Of a stretch of DNA of 64,000 nucleotides, positions 14,907-23,118 are shown in pieces (the stretch's first letter is position 1; each line of letters opens with the position of its first letter). The notes beneath the pieces were generated by a model. The model had not been told where the DNA came from and searched no databases. It saw only the letters and a program-made list of their open reading frames with translations. Location of the stretch: contig CANMBS010000020.1 in NCBI GenBank assembly GCA_947496145.1, forward strand, positions 1-64,000. Direction: 5' to 3'. The translations under genes were made by a program, and so were the position numbers. This stretch comes from an uncultured Pseudovibrio sp. GTDB lineage: Bacteria; Pseudomonadota; Alphaproteobacteria; Rhizobiales; Stappiaceae.

Positions 14907-15515
14907 ATGACCTTATTTTTATCTCACACCATAAATGCATCTAGAATCCGTCAACGCTCAGGCGATGGGTACCTTGATGCCACAGCCATGTGCAAAGCTG
15001 CTGGAAAACAGTTCCACGATTATTCTCGCCTAGATACAACAAAGGCGTACTTAAAGGCCCTTTCAAGTGAAACGGGAATTCCCGCTTCACAGTTGGTGCA
15101 GAGTAAAAAGGGTAATTCTCGTTCTTTTGAGCAGGGCACCTGGGTCCATCCCAAGGTTGCCATTCATCTTGCTCAATGGCTCTCACCTGAATTTGCTGTT
15201 TGGTGCACCAACATCATTTTTGACTGGATGACAGGCGAAAGCCGCACCTCAGGCAAACTGGAGCTGGAACCCAAGGCTGTTGCTGCTTTACTGGCCCACC
15301 AGCGGGTGGATATGCAGGAGAAGCAAGAGCTGTTCAGTGTTGCTGCTGATCTTGACCACCTGACCAGTCTCCTGCGTGCGCACATCAACAAAGTCTATGT
15401 GAACTCTCAGGGCGGCAAAGAATTGCGAAGCGTGAAGAGAGAATTGGAGCGCTTTCAAAAAGCAAACACTTATTACGATTTTTCTGAAAACGATAAGCCT
15501 GTGTGGATGCCATGA
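14907..15515 (+). CDS. KilA-N domain protein, candidate antirepressor
   Basis: ATG at 14907, with AAGGG 9 bases upstream, gives 202 residues. The N-terminal half is a KilA-N DNA-binding domain: RQRSGDGYLDATAMCKAAGK, then FHDYSRLDTTKAYLKALS, then GTWVHPKVAIHLAQWLSPEF and FAVWCTNIIFDWM. The C-terminus is helical (VDMQEKQELFSVAADLDHLT). The frame is open upstream to 13854, but that part is antisense to the SWIM-like gene and to the RNA element and is not coding. KilA-N proteins include phage P1 antirepressor-type proteins, and the c4-like leader supports that role. Confidence 0.75.
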   Translation: MTLFLSHTINASRIRQRSGDGYLDATAMCKAAGKQFHDYSRLDTTKAYLKALSSETGIPASQLVQSKKGNSRSFEQGTWVHPKVAIHLAQWLSPEFAVWCTNIIFDWMTGESRTSGKLELEPKAVAALLAHQRVDMQEKQELFSVAADLDHLTSLLRAHINKVYVNSQGGKELRSVKRELERFQKANTYYDFSENDKPVWMP

Positions 15516-16564
15516 ACGACCGTGTGACTCTCGATCAACAATGGCAGGACTACAAAGAGCGGGCCAATGAAGTGCCTTTACTCGAAGCCGCACAGATGTG
15601 CGGTGCTACACTCAGGCGAGATGGCAAGGAACATACAAGCCCTTGTCCTGCTTGTGGTGGCACTGACAGGTTCTCAGTCAATCCGGCCAAAAAGAAATGG
15701 AACTGCCGTGGTCATGGCGGCGGCTCAAGCCCCATAAACCTTGTGATGCACTGCATGTCCGTGGACTTCAAAGCAGCTTGTGAGTTTCTGACTGGTGAAG
15801 AGCCCCCCACAGGTGAAGGCACTTGGGATGAAGAGGCGAAACGCAAGGCAGCTGAGCGGAAGAAAGCCGCAGATGCAAAAGCCGAGCGTGAAGCTGAGGA
15901 GCAAGCCCAGCAGGAAGCCGATAGCACTGAATATGCGCAAAAGCTCTGGGAGCAGGCCAAATCCATTGAGGGCACTCCAGCCGAAGCCTACCTGCTTAAC
16001 CGCGGACTTCCAAAGATGCTGTGGCCTGAGTGTCTGCGGTATCATTCTGGCTTGAAGTATCCTCAAGCAGGAAAGCTTCCAGCACTGATCTGCCGGGTAG
16101 ATGACACCATGGGCGATCTTACTGGGATCTGGCGTATCTTCATCACCAAAGAAGGCCGGAAAGCACCGGTAGAAAATGCAAAGCTTGGCCTTGGCCCTGT
16201 TGCTGGGGGAGCCGTGCGGCTTCAGGAGGCAGCAAGCGGGGAAGTTGGCATAGCTGAAGGGGTTGAGACAGCTCTTGCTGTATATGCTCTCACAGGTCGC
16301 CCTTGCTGGTCCTGCTTGTCTACAGCAGGGCTTATCAACTTTGAGCCTCCTTTGGATATAGAGCGTGTGCGCATCTATGGCGATGGTGATCAGGCCCTTC
16401 AAAAGCCAGATGGCAGCTGGGATATGGCACCGGGCAAAAAGGCTGCATTACGGGCAGCTCAAAACCTTTCAGACAATGGATTGCATGTGCTGGACATAGC
16501 TTTGCCTGAGGCAGGCTCTGACTGGCTTGATGTTTACAACGAGCTTTATGGGGTGGCGGCGTAA
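15512..16564 (+). CDS. Phage DNA primase (zinc finger plus Toprim)
   Basis: From ATG 15512 (ATGA overlap) the product has 350 residues. An N-terminal zinc motif is formed by Cys45, Cys48 (SPCPACGGTDRF), Cys65 and His68 (WNCRGHGGG). A Glu/Ala/Lys-rich linker follows (100-150). The Toprim part has VGIAEGVETALAVYALTG (acidic EGxET) and VRIYGDGDQ (DxD-like). It makes RNA primers for phage DNA synthesis and would act with the phage DnaB at 17768. Confidence 0.87.
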   Translation: MNDRVTLDQQWQDYKERANEVPLLEAAQMCGATLRRDGKEHTSPCPACGGTDRFSVNPAKKKWNCRGHGGGSSPINLVMHCMSVDFKAACEFLTGEEPPTGEGTWDEEAKRKAAERKKAADAKAEREAEEQAQQEADSTEYAQKLWEQAKSIEGTPAEAYLLNRGLPKMLWPECLRYHSGLKYPQAGKLPALICRVDDTMGDLTGIWRIFITKEGRKAPVENAKLGLGPVAGGAVRLQEAASGEVGIAEGVETALAVYALTGRPCWSCLSTAGLINFEPPLDIERVRIYGDGDQALQKPDGSWDMAPGKKAALRAAQNLSDNGLHVLDIALPEAGSDWLDVYNELYGVAA

Positions 16565-17223
16565 TGGCAAAGGTACTGATCGGTTGCGAAACCAGCGGCA
16601 TAGTGAGGGATGCATTTCTTGCACAGGGACACGATGCATGGTCCTGTGACTTACTTCCAGCAGACACGCCCACCAATAGGCATATTCAGGACGATATCAG
16701 GAATGTCATGGACTGGGGCTGGGACCTTATGGCTGTCATGCACCCACCTTGCACCCGGCTCTGTAATAGCGGTGTGCGGTGGTTGAAAGAACCGCCGAAG
16801 GGCAAGACGCTAGACCAGATGTGGACTGAGCTGGACGAGGGGGCAGCGTTATTTTCTGCCTGTTGGAATGCGCAGCATATCCCTTGCAGAGCAATTGAAA
16901 ACCCGGTCATGCATAAGCATGCAAAAGAGCGGATAGAGAACTACCAGCCACCAGCACAATCTGTTCAACCCTGGCAGTTCGCTTCTGATCCAGACAGCCC
17001 GGATAATGAGCGTAAACGCACCTGCTTCTGGCTGCATAACCTCCCAAAACTCAAGCCGACAGGGATATTGGACGGGAAATGCTCTCGTGACAGCGTACAC
17101 AAAGCTCCACCCGGTCTAGACAGATGGAAAATCAGATCCAAGTTCTTCCCCGGCATGGCTGCTGCGATGGCTCTGCAATGGGGAGAGTGGGCCGAGCAGG
17201 CAAGTATGTTGAGGGCGGCCTGA
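16564..17223 (+). CDS. Phage DNA cytosine methyltransferase-like protein
   Basis: The 219-residue protein begins MAKVLIGCETSGIVRDAFLA, a truncated motif-I-like start, and has MHPPCTRLCNSGVRW near residue 60, where the PC dipeptide is the motif IV of C5 methyltransferases. AIENPVMHKHA fits motif VI (ENP/ENV). The target-recognition part is small. Members of this phage family are annotated as DNA cytosine methyltransferases, but catalytic competence here is unproven. It may protect phage DNA from restriction. It overlaps the next gene by 4 bases. Confidence 0.65.
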   Translation: MAKVLIGCETSGIVRDAFLAQGHDAWSCDLLPADTPTNRHIQDDIRNVMDWGWDLMAVMHPPCTRLCNSGVRWLKEPPKGKTLDQMWTELDEGAALFSACWNAQHIPCRAIENPVMHKHAKERIENYQPPAQSVQPWQFASDPDSPDNERKRTCFWLHNLPKLKPTGILDGKCSRDSVHKAPPGLDRWKIRSKFFPGMAAAMALQWGEWAEQASMLRAA

Positions 17224-17771
17224 TGGGTAAACGAAGTAACTTCCATAAGATCGATAAAGACATGTACCGCACCATCGACCCTAAGGCTGCGCGGGTTTTG
17301 CTGCCTTATTTGGGTGAGGTGCAGTCCTTTGTTGAACCTTTCGCAGGCTCAGGTGATCTGATTGGGCCTTTCCTGCGTGCGGGCCTTGATTGCAAGGCAA
17401 GGTATGACATTACTGCCCGGTATCCCATGGTTGAGGTGAGGGATGTTTTCTCCTTACGGCTTGAAGACCTTAAAGGCGCAGACGCAATCATAACAAACCC
17501 GCCATGGAGCAGGGATAAAGCCTCAGGTTACCTCCTGCACCGCATCATTGATCATCTTCGGGTGATGGTGCCCACCTGGCTCCTGTTTGACGCTGACTGG
17601 GCTTACACCGGACAGAGTGAGCCATACATGCGCTATTGCTCCCTGATCGTACCAGTTGGGCGCTTACGCTGGATTCCTGGCACGACTACTAAAGGCAAGG
17701 ATAACTGCTCCTGGTATCTGTTTCAGCGCGAACAAGCGAAGAGCAGGCAGTTTGAGAAGGTGGCAGCATGA
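17223..17771 (+). CDS. SAM-dependent DNA adenine methyltransferase-like protein
   Basis: ATG at 17223 (ATGA overlap) gives 182 residues. SFVEPFAGSGDLIGPF (about residue 36) is motif I for SAM binding and AIITNPPWSRDKASG (about residue 90) is the NPPW motif IV of N6-adenine methyltransferases. There is no separate target-recognition domain, so specificity is unknown. Together with the preceding gene it forms a two-enzyme DNA modification pair inside the replication module. Confidence 0.75.
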   Translation: MGKRSNFHKIDKDMYRTIDPKAARVLLPYLGEVQSFVEPFAGSGDLIGPFLRAGLDCKARYDITARYPMVEVRDVFSLRLEDLKGADAIITNPPWSRDKASGYLLHRIIDHLRVMVPTWLLFDADWAYTGQSEPYMRYCSLIVPVGRLRWIPGTTTKGKDNCSWYLFQREQAKSRQFEKVAA

Positions 17772-19129
17772 GCAGCCTTGAACCAATCGAACAACAGGTA
17801 CTCTCCCGTCTTTTAGCCTCTCCTGAGTTGTATTGGGAAATTGCTGATCTCCTCACGCCAGACCACTTCCATGACACCATATGGAAAGCTGTCTGGATCG
17901 GGCTTGATACCTGCCACAAGGAAGGCAGCTTTGATCTGCACCTTGTAGAGACAAACGCGCCCTATGATGGTGATGCTGATCTGGTTGCCCGCATCAAGTC
18001 ACTGGCAGCCAAGGGCAGGAAGCTCAGTGCTGAGATTGAGGACCTTGCAGGGCCTTTAATCAACCGCCGCAACAAAGAGATGATCGCAGAAACCTTCCTG
18101 AAGGGGCAGAAAGATCTGAATACAGACACAAGGGCTGATGAGCTTGCAGAGAGTGCTATTGAGGCGCTTCAGGAGATTTCAGGGCGGTCCCAGCGGGTAA
18201 GTATCGTAAGCCTTGGCGAAAGCGCAGAGGCGGTTTATGAGCGGGCTTCCCAACCACAGGAAGAGGCCGGGAGCGCTATGAGCACCGGGCTAAAGCAGGT
18301 GGACGACCTGCTGGGCGGTGGCCTGGTCAATGGTGAGCTTACGGTGATCGGAGCTGAGGGGGCCGCAGGTAAAACCGCTCTTGCCCTCCAGATTGCAGAA
18401 TTCATTGCCTGCGAATATGGACCGGTTGATTTGCAGTCAAAGGAAATGGACGCTGAACAGCTCACAACCAGACGTGTGGCCGCCATATCAGGGGTTTCAA
18501 CCCATGCCATTCGCCGGGGTGGGCTGGATAGCATAGCGCTTGAAAAGATCTACCTTGCAAAGGAAGAATGTAAGCGGGTGCCTCTTTACATTGATCATAC
18601 GAAGATGACCACAATTGAGCAGCTGCATGTACGGGCAAAAGCGAGCAAAGCACGCTACGGGACACGCCTTCTTGTTGTTGACAGTGTCAAGGCTATGCGG
18701 GTGAAGGATGCTCGCCTCGATGCAAACCAGCCGGCACGCTGCGGCTTTGTTATTTCAGAGCTGAAGGAGCTTGCAAAGGCGCTTGAGATACCTGTCATTG
18801 CCATAGCCCATGAAGTCAGAGCAGATAGGGAACCTTTACAGCGCCTGACACGTAAAGAGCTGTATGGTGGCTCCAACATGGAAGACAGTGCAGACAATAT
18901 CCTCATTCTCTTCCGCCCGGAGCCTATCTTAATCCGTAAAGAGCCAAAGGAAGGCACAGAAGAGCACATCAAATGGCAGGGGGATCTGGTCCATTGGCAA
19001 GGCAGGGCGCAAATCCACGCAGATAAGGTGCGTATGGGAGGTGGTGGACGCTGTGCTGAGCTGTTCTTTGATGGACCTACCACAAGCTTCAACGAAAGCA
19101 GAGAGCACGAGGACGGGATGCTTTTGTGA
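17768..19129 (+). CDS. Replicative DNA helicase, DnaB family
   Basis: The 453-residue protein has a DnaB N-terminal domain (PIEQQVLSRLLASPELYWEI, residues 6-25, through about 120) and a RecA-like C-terminal domain. Walker A is GAEGAAGKTALAL (195-207) and Walker B is RLLVVDSVKAM near residue 300. The later block IPVIAIAHEVRADREP contains a sensor-like His. LVHWQGRAQIHADKVRMGGG is the C-terminal H4/arginine-finger region. It unwinds DNA at the phage fork; the loader may be the product of 7728-8228. Confidence 0.9.
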   Translation: MSSLEPIEQQVLSRLLASPELYWEIADLLTPDHFHDTIWKAVWIGLDTCHKEGSFDLHLVETNAPYDGDADLVARIKSLAAKGRKLSAEIEDLAGPLINRRNKEMIAETFLKGQKDLNTDTRADELAESAIEALQEISGRSQRVSIVSLGESAEAVYERASQPQEEAGSAMSTGLKQVDDLLGGGLVNGELTVIGAEGAAGKTALALQIAEFIACEYGPVDLQSKEMDAEQLTTRRVAAISGVSTHAIRRGGLDSIALEKIYLAKEECKRVPLYIDHTKMTTIEQLHVRAKASKARYGTRLLVVDSVKAMRVKDARLDANQPARCGFVISELKELAKALEIPVIAIAHEVRADREPLQRLTRKELYGGSNMEDSADNILILFRPEPILIRKEPKEGTEEHIKWQGDLVHWQGRAQIHADKVRMGGGGRCAELFFDGPTTSFNESREHEDGMLL

Positions 19130-19231
19130 AGCGAATTCGCAGGGGGTATGTTCATGCAAGTCTAATTTCAATGTGCAACTCTAACAAAGAGGCAGCTTAA
19201 GAGAAACACTATCGGGATTGGAGATAATCTA

Positions 19232-19879
19232 ATGGTACCAAAATATGCGGTAGCGCTTCGCAATGCTCGCATGCATATCAATTATGCTGGAGATGAACTT
19301 CAGGAACTAAAAGAGCAGAAAGACACAAAAAAGCTCTGGCGGAATTGGTCTACATTTCTCGAAAATTATGTGAAGGCGGTTGGGGCGATGAGATATGCAA
19401 CCAATACCGGCCCTCAAAAGAAATGGTCCGACGAGCTGATACATGAGCAAAAAACTGATGAAGTGCTTAACTACGCTTTTCAAGCAAGACATGCTGATAA
19501 TCACTCCATGGATACCCCAAAAGAAACCGAAAATCGTCACGTTAGAGTAGGTGATGGAATTGTGATCCAGAACGGTAATGACTATTTCATAGATTGCACC
19601 ACAGTTGATAGATTCGGAAATGTTAGAAAAATTGCAGACTCCAAAATTATTGTTGTTGACGGAAAAATAATTGAAGGCAGTATCTTCAACAAGAGCCAGG
19701 TTCGAGAAGTCGATCACTTTGTGAAGTTAAGTACTATAGAAAATCGAGGGAGCAATTACCCGGTTCCCAATCCGGATACAGCCCCAGAAAAACAAGCCTT
19801 AGAAATTGCAGGCTACGTTTATGAATGGTTGAAGAAAAAGCTCAGTGAAGCAGATACAGTTGTTTCGGAAAGTAAGTAG
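19232..19879 (+). CDS. Hypothetical protein
   Basis: The 215-residue protein (MVPKYAVALRNARMHINYAG) has an N-terminal helical part and a central beta-rich part (RHVRVGDGIVIQNGNDYFID). No family is recognised. It follows the helicase by 100 bases with its own GGAGAT ribosome site. The A-rich codon use seems different from flanking genes, which suggests a separate acquisition. Confidence 0.55.
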   Translation: MVPKYAVALRNARMHINYAGDELQELKEQKDTKKLWRNWSTFLENYVKAVGAMRYATNTGPQKKWSDELIHEQKTDEVLNYAFQARHADNHSMDTPKETENRHVRVGDGIVIQNGNDYFIDCTTVDRFGNVRKIADSKIIVVDGKIIEGSIFNKSQVREVDHFVKLSTIENRGSNYPVPNPDTAPEKQALEIAGYVYEWLKKKLSEADTVVSESK

Positions 19880-19880
19880 A

Positions 19881-20414
19881 ATGAGCGACATTCAAGCACT
19901 TTATGCCGTAATTCTGGATCGCCTGATTGAAGCTCAGGTTGTTATGCGCCTGATGAGAGTAAGAGGTGTCAGGCCGGGGCAACCCCAAAGCTTCTGGCCT
20001 GATGTAAACCCCAGTGAGGATGAGCGCTGGGAGGCAGCCCTCAATGCAGTTGCAAGGAAGCTTACAGAAGCAGAAAAGCAGGCACGAAACATGACCGGGC
20101 CTGATGCAGCAGCTATTGCCCGCATGGAAGAGACATGGGACTGGATGGGTTATATCAGGCGCAATGAAGAGCGTAAGGCCCTGTCAGTTCTGGTGTTTTG
20201 CTATGCCTATAAGATCCAGCCAAAGAAGGTTCTGGACCAGTTAGGACTGGCAAAATCAACGGTTCATATACGTTTTCATGCTGCGCTTGAGGTTGTTGTG
20301 CTAAATGTTTGTAATATAGGCGTTTTACCGTCATTCGCAGATGAAAATCTAGTTGGACAGTTCCGGCCTAAATCGGGTATCTATTCAGATAAGATGAGAT
20401 CACTTGCGGCTTGA
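19881..20414 (+). CDS. HTH phage regulator (DUF6362-like)
   Basis: ATG at 19881 gives 177 residues; the frame is open to 19845 but that overlaps the previous gene. The middle has GVRPGQPQSFWPDVNPSEDE then RWEAALNAVARKLTEAEKQA, and the C-terminal half has KKVLDQLGLAKSTVHIRFHA, a sigma-region-4-like HTH. I recall this layout from alphaproteobacterial phage proteins of DUF6362 type. Position at the end of the early block suggests a late-gene regulator, but no such function is shown. Confidence 0.55.
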   Translation: MSDIQALYAVILDRLIEAQVVMRLMRVRGVRPGQPQSFWPDVNPSEDERWEAALNAVARKLTEAEKQARNMTGPDAAAIARMEETWDWMGYIRRNEERKALSVLVFCYAYKIQPKKVLDQLGLAKSTVHIRFHAALEVVVLNVCNIGVLPSFADENLVGQFRPKSGIYSDKMRSLAA

Positions 20415-20438
20415 GGTTGTAACAAAGATTGGATGCTG

Positions 20439-20951
20439 TCACCGGATAACTCTACCTCCGCTATAATAAGCGCTAGGCTGCGCAGTTTGTGGGAGGTCAA
20501 ATTCTGCAGGACAGTTCGTACACACCAACTTCTGCTTTTCTCTGCCAATGGTTGCGCTAGTAGGGCGTCTTTGGATTTGGAGAATAGTTTTTTTTGCATC
20601 ATTAAGGCAGTTTGGACAAACGTGATGTATAGGTTCATCACCCCTTTTGTCTTCCTTTATTCGATAGACGAAAGATCCGCTTGTTATCTCTACCATTTCA
20701 TATTTTTCAATGAGGCGCTCTTTTGCTTCAAGTTCATGTATCCGCTCTTGAGACACATGCAATTTTTTTTCAAGATCAAATTGCTGGCTATTGCTCTCCA
20801 GAGCTAGCCTTTGAACATCAAGGAGCTGATTTGTAAGGTCAATTGACGCTGATTTAATCTTAGCGTCGTCTCTTGCTTCAATGCCGAGCTTCAGAAGATC
20901 GGTTGTGGTTTTGATTGCTGAAAGAGCAGCAGTAAACTCAGCTACTGGCAT
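20439..20951 (-). CDS. Hypothetical protein with coiled coil and zinc ribbon
   Basis: The 170-residue protein starts MPVAEFTAALSAIKTTTDLL. Residues 30-85 form a coiled coil (LHVSQERIHELEAKERLIEK). The C-terminal part has CPNCLNDAKK and CTNCPAEF, two CxxC pairs of a zinc ribbon. The product resembles small phage proteins that are common in accessory regions; no function is established. It converges with the HTH gene. Confidence 0.6.
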   Translation of the reverse strand: MPVAEFTAALSAIKTTTDLLKLGIEARDDAKIKSASIDLTNQLLDVQRLALESNSQQFDLEKKLHVSQERIHELEAKERLIEKYEMVEITSGSFVYRIKEDKRGDEPIHHVCPNCLNDAKKTILQIQRRPTSATIGREKQKLVCTNCPAEFDLPQTAQPSAYYSGGRVIR

Positions 20952-21038
20952 AGGTTTTTCCTAAAAGGTGAGAGGCTTGGATGCAGCGCCTTCAAGAACT
21001 GCGAGTATGCTAATAACTTCTATATCTATTTGCTAAAT

Positions 21039-21497
21039 TTAATGAGTAGGAGGTTTTTGTGCGAACTTTCTAGCATTAGTGTCTGGGACTTCGTTCCCAT
21101 CGATAGTCTTCTCTAAGAGTTTGATAATTGAAGATCTCATTTCTGTTAGGTTCTTTAAGACAGATTGTCGATCTTCGACGGTCTGGTTGATATGAGATGC
21201 TAGACTATCTAATTCGCTCAAAGAGTAGCTGAGTTTCTTCATGAAGTCTCCTTTGAGAGCTTCTGAAGACCAAGTACTTTCCATGCTGTCTACAAACCGG
21301 TGATAGTTTTGAATAGTCTCGTTTATATGTTCACCTGGAGCAGTTCCGGATTTCATGCCCATGCTGACTAGAGTTCTTATTGCTTCGCTTCGAGACCAGT
21401 TGTGACCCCGTTCTTCGAGCCAAGCATCTATACAATCGAGAAACTCCTGATCAACCCGAAGCTGGATGCTCTTTGTGAAACTTTCAGGGCGTGCCAT
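21039..21497 (-). CDS. Ribbon-helix-helix regulator, long form
   Basis: The 152-residue protein has an N-terminal RHH domain: TKSIQLRVDQEFLDCIDAWL then NWSRSEAIRTLVSMGMKSG. The C-terminal 90 residues are helical (SMESTWSSEALKGDFMKKLS, then LKNLTEMRSSIIKLLEKTID), probably for oligomerisation. It is divergent from a second RHH gene, with GTACATGTAC palindromes between. The setting recalls Arc/Mnt of the P22 immI region. Confidence 0.75.
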   Translation of the reverse strand: MARPESFTKSIQLRVDQEFLDCIDAWLEERGHNWSRSEAIRTLVSMGMKSGTAPGEHINETIQNYHRFVDSMESTWSSEALKGDFMKKLSYSLSELDSLASHINQTVEDRQSVLKNLTEMRSSIIKLLEKTIDGNEVPDTNARKFAQKPPTH

Positions 21498-21511
21498 ACA
21501 AAAAACCTCTT

Positions 21512-21567
21512 GTACATGTACTGTACGTGTGTATTATTAATTTGTTCGACAACTACGGTACATGTAC
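21512..21567. promoter_or_regulatory. Paired GTACATGTAC operators between divergent RHH genes
   Basis: Two perfect 10-bp palindromes, GTACATGTAC at 21512-21521 and at 21558-21567, lie 46 bases apart centre to centre. An extra half-site CTGTACG is at 21521-21527. The right palindrome abuts the ribosome-binding site of the 21578 gene and the left lies close to the start of the 21497 gene. Such dyads are typical operators of RHH dimers. Confidence 0.72.
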
Positions 21568-21577
21568 AGGAGACCAC

Positions 21578-21757
21578 ATGGCAAGTGCATATTCCTCTAG
21601 TGAAACATTCAATAAAACAATCCAAGTTCGTTTTTCGGAAGAGCTTCTGTCAAAGATTGATACATGGGGGCTTCAGGTTCGAAAGCGTTCACGGTCAGAG
21701 GCTGTTCGGGATTTAATCGAAATGGGGTTAGAGAAAGCCGACCTCGCAAAAAAGTAA
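21578..21757 (+). CDS. Small ribbon-helix-helix regulator (Arc/CopG-like)
   Basis: ATG at 21578, preceded by CAGGAG, gives 59 residues. TFNKTIQVRFSEELLSKIDTW supplies the beta strand and first helix, and RSRSEAVRDLIEMGLEKADL the second helix. Upstream in-frame codons to 21491 overlap the operator region and were not used. It is followed after 68 bases by an antirepressor gene, so it may repress that gene as Arc represses ant in P22. Confidence 0.75.
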   Translation: MASAYSSSETFNKTIQVRFSEELLSKIDTWGLQVRKRSRSEAVRDLIEMGLEKADLAKK

Positions 21758-21825
21758 CGCCCTCAGTGCAGGAACACTGAAGGCGTTTGTTTTCCAATCA
21801 TCCAAGTTAGATAGGAAAAGTAATC

Positions 21826-22533
21826 ATGACCAATTTAATCGATACCGCAGCAAATAGCAACCAGCCTCTCACAATGTCTAGCAAGGAGATTGCGGAGTTA
21901 CTTGACGTGCGCCACGACAATGTTTGCACCTCTATTAAAAGATTGCAAAAGCGTCAATTAATTCAATGTTCTACTTCATTGGAGGAAAAGTTTGGAAGCG
22001 GAAGGCCTGCTACTATCTACCACCTAGAAAAGCGTGACAGCTACATCGTGGTTGCACAGCTTTCTCCCGAGTTCACTGCTCGTCTTGTAGATCGCTGGCA
22101 GGAACTAGAGGAGCAAGTCCAGCAAGGCTTTCAGGTTCCTCAGAACTTCCGTGAAGCTCTGTTACTGGCTGCAAACCAGCAGGAGCAGATTGATCAGCAA
22201 CAGAAAGTCATTACAGAACAGGCACCAAAGGTAGAAGCATTGCAGCGCCTTGAAATGTCTGATGGGTCTTTGTGTATTACAGACGCAGCCAAGACGCTTA
22301 ACGTTCAACCTAAGAAGCTCTTCACATTTATGCATAAGCATCGCTGGATATATCGCCGCCATGGCTCTCCATGGATCGGGCATGAAGATAAGATCAGGCT
22401 GGGGTATCTTGAGCACAGCCATACAACAGTTACACGTGCTGACGGCTCTGAGAAAACAACCAGTCAGGTGCGGGTGACACCAAAGGGCCTTGCCCGCCTT
22501 GCCGAGATGCTCAACTCAAGTAGCGCCGCATAG
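21826..22533 (+). CDS. Rha/KilAC-type antirepressor, copy 3
   Basis: The 235-residue protein has a Rha N-domain (LTMSSKEIAELLDVRHDNVC, TIYHLEKRDSYIVVAQLSPE, FTARLVDRWQELEEQV) and a KilAC C-domain (LCITDAAKTLNVQPKKLFTF, HRWIYRRHGSPWIGHEDKIR, VRVTPKGLARLAEML). It is more divergent from copies 1 and 2 than they are from each other. It lies directly downstream of the small RHH gene, forming an immI-like cassette. Confidence 0.85.
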   Translation: MTNLIDTAANSNQPLTMSSKEIAELLDVRHDNVCTSIKRLQKRQLIQCSTSLEEKFGSGRPATIYHLEKRDSYIVVAQLSPEFTARLVDRWQELEEQVQQGFQVPQNFREALLLAANQQEQIDQQQKVITEQAPKVEALQRLEMSDGSLCITDAAKTLNVQPKKLFTFMHKHRWIYRRHGSPWIGHEDKIRLGYLEHSHTTVTRADGSEKTTSQVRVTPKGLARLAEMLNSSSAA

Positions 22534-22545
22534 GGAGGTAAAGGG

Positions 22546-22884
22546 ATGCACTACATCAACAAAGCCTCCTTGAAACCAGAACAGCTTGCAAACCTGTACG
22601 ACATTCTCTCTCACCTCACTCAAACAGCAGAGTCTCTTTCAAATGCTCCACGCTGTGAGGGGCGAGGGGAACGGCTTGGAGATTATCTGGATGGCATTGT
22701 TGCTCTGTTCGACGATGAAATGGACCAGATCGTCGAAACAGCAAACAAGATGGCTTGTGAAGACAATGAACACTTGCGCAAACTGAACCTGATGAACGAG
22801 CTGAGAATGGGGCGCTATGAGCACACCAAGTATGTCCCGGTTCACATGTCTCACCCGCAGGTTTTCAGAGAACACAACGCATAG
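22546..22884 (+). CDS. Hypothetical protein in antirepressor operon
   Basis: The 112-residue acidic protein (MHYINKASLKPEQLANLYDI) is preceded by GGGAGG and starts 12 bases after the antirepressor stop codon, so it is probably co-transcribed with it. No family is recognised. The terminator at 22909 ends this unit. Confidence 0.6.
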   Translation: MHYINKASLKPEQLANLYDILSHLTQTAESLSNAPRCEGRGERLGDYLDGIVALFDDEMDQIVETANKMACEDNEHLRKLNLMNELRMGRYEHTKYVPVHMSHPQVFREHNA

Positions 22885-22908
22885 AAAATCACATATTTAC
22901 TCAAAACG

Positions 22909-22934
22909 GGCTGCCTGATGGCAGCCTTTTTCTT
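22909..22934 (+). terminator. Rho-independent terminator
   Basis: GGCTGCC (22909-22915) and GGCAGCC (22920-22926) form a perfect 7-bp stem with a TGAT loop, followed by TTTTTCTTTT. It ends the RHH-antirepressor unit. The next small frame starts 14 bases later. Confidence 0.8.
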
Positions 22935-22947
22935 TTGGGGATCAATC

Positions 22948-23079
22948 ATGCTCTACCCTGCAATGCTTGAATACACCTGGGGCCTGTTCTGCTTTCAGGT
23001 AAACATGATGCGCACCTTCGGGTGCCTCCCTATGCCAGGTGACAAAGGCCGCATTAATTACCGGGGCGAACAGGAGTGA
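22948..23079 (+). CDS. 43-residue hypothetical small protein
   Basis: ATG at 22948, preceded by GGGG, encodes MLYPAMLEYTWGLFCFQVNM and ends in NYRGEQE. Small phage proteins with a Trp/Phe-rich start like this occur beside accessory genes. It lies after a terminator, so expression is uncertain. No function can be given. Confidence 0.35.
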   Translation: MLYPAMLEYTWGLFCFQVNMMRTFGCLPMPGDKGRINYRGEQE

Positions 23080-23118
23080 TAACGCCCGCCCCAATAATGA
23101 ACTATCAGATCAATTCCG

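Noticed and set aside
21039-21757. Toxin-antitoxin pair
   Set aside because: Both products are RHH DNA-binding proteins; no toxin-type partner is adjacent, and the next gene is an antirepressor.
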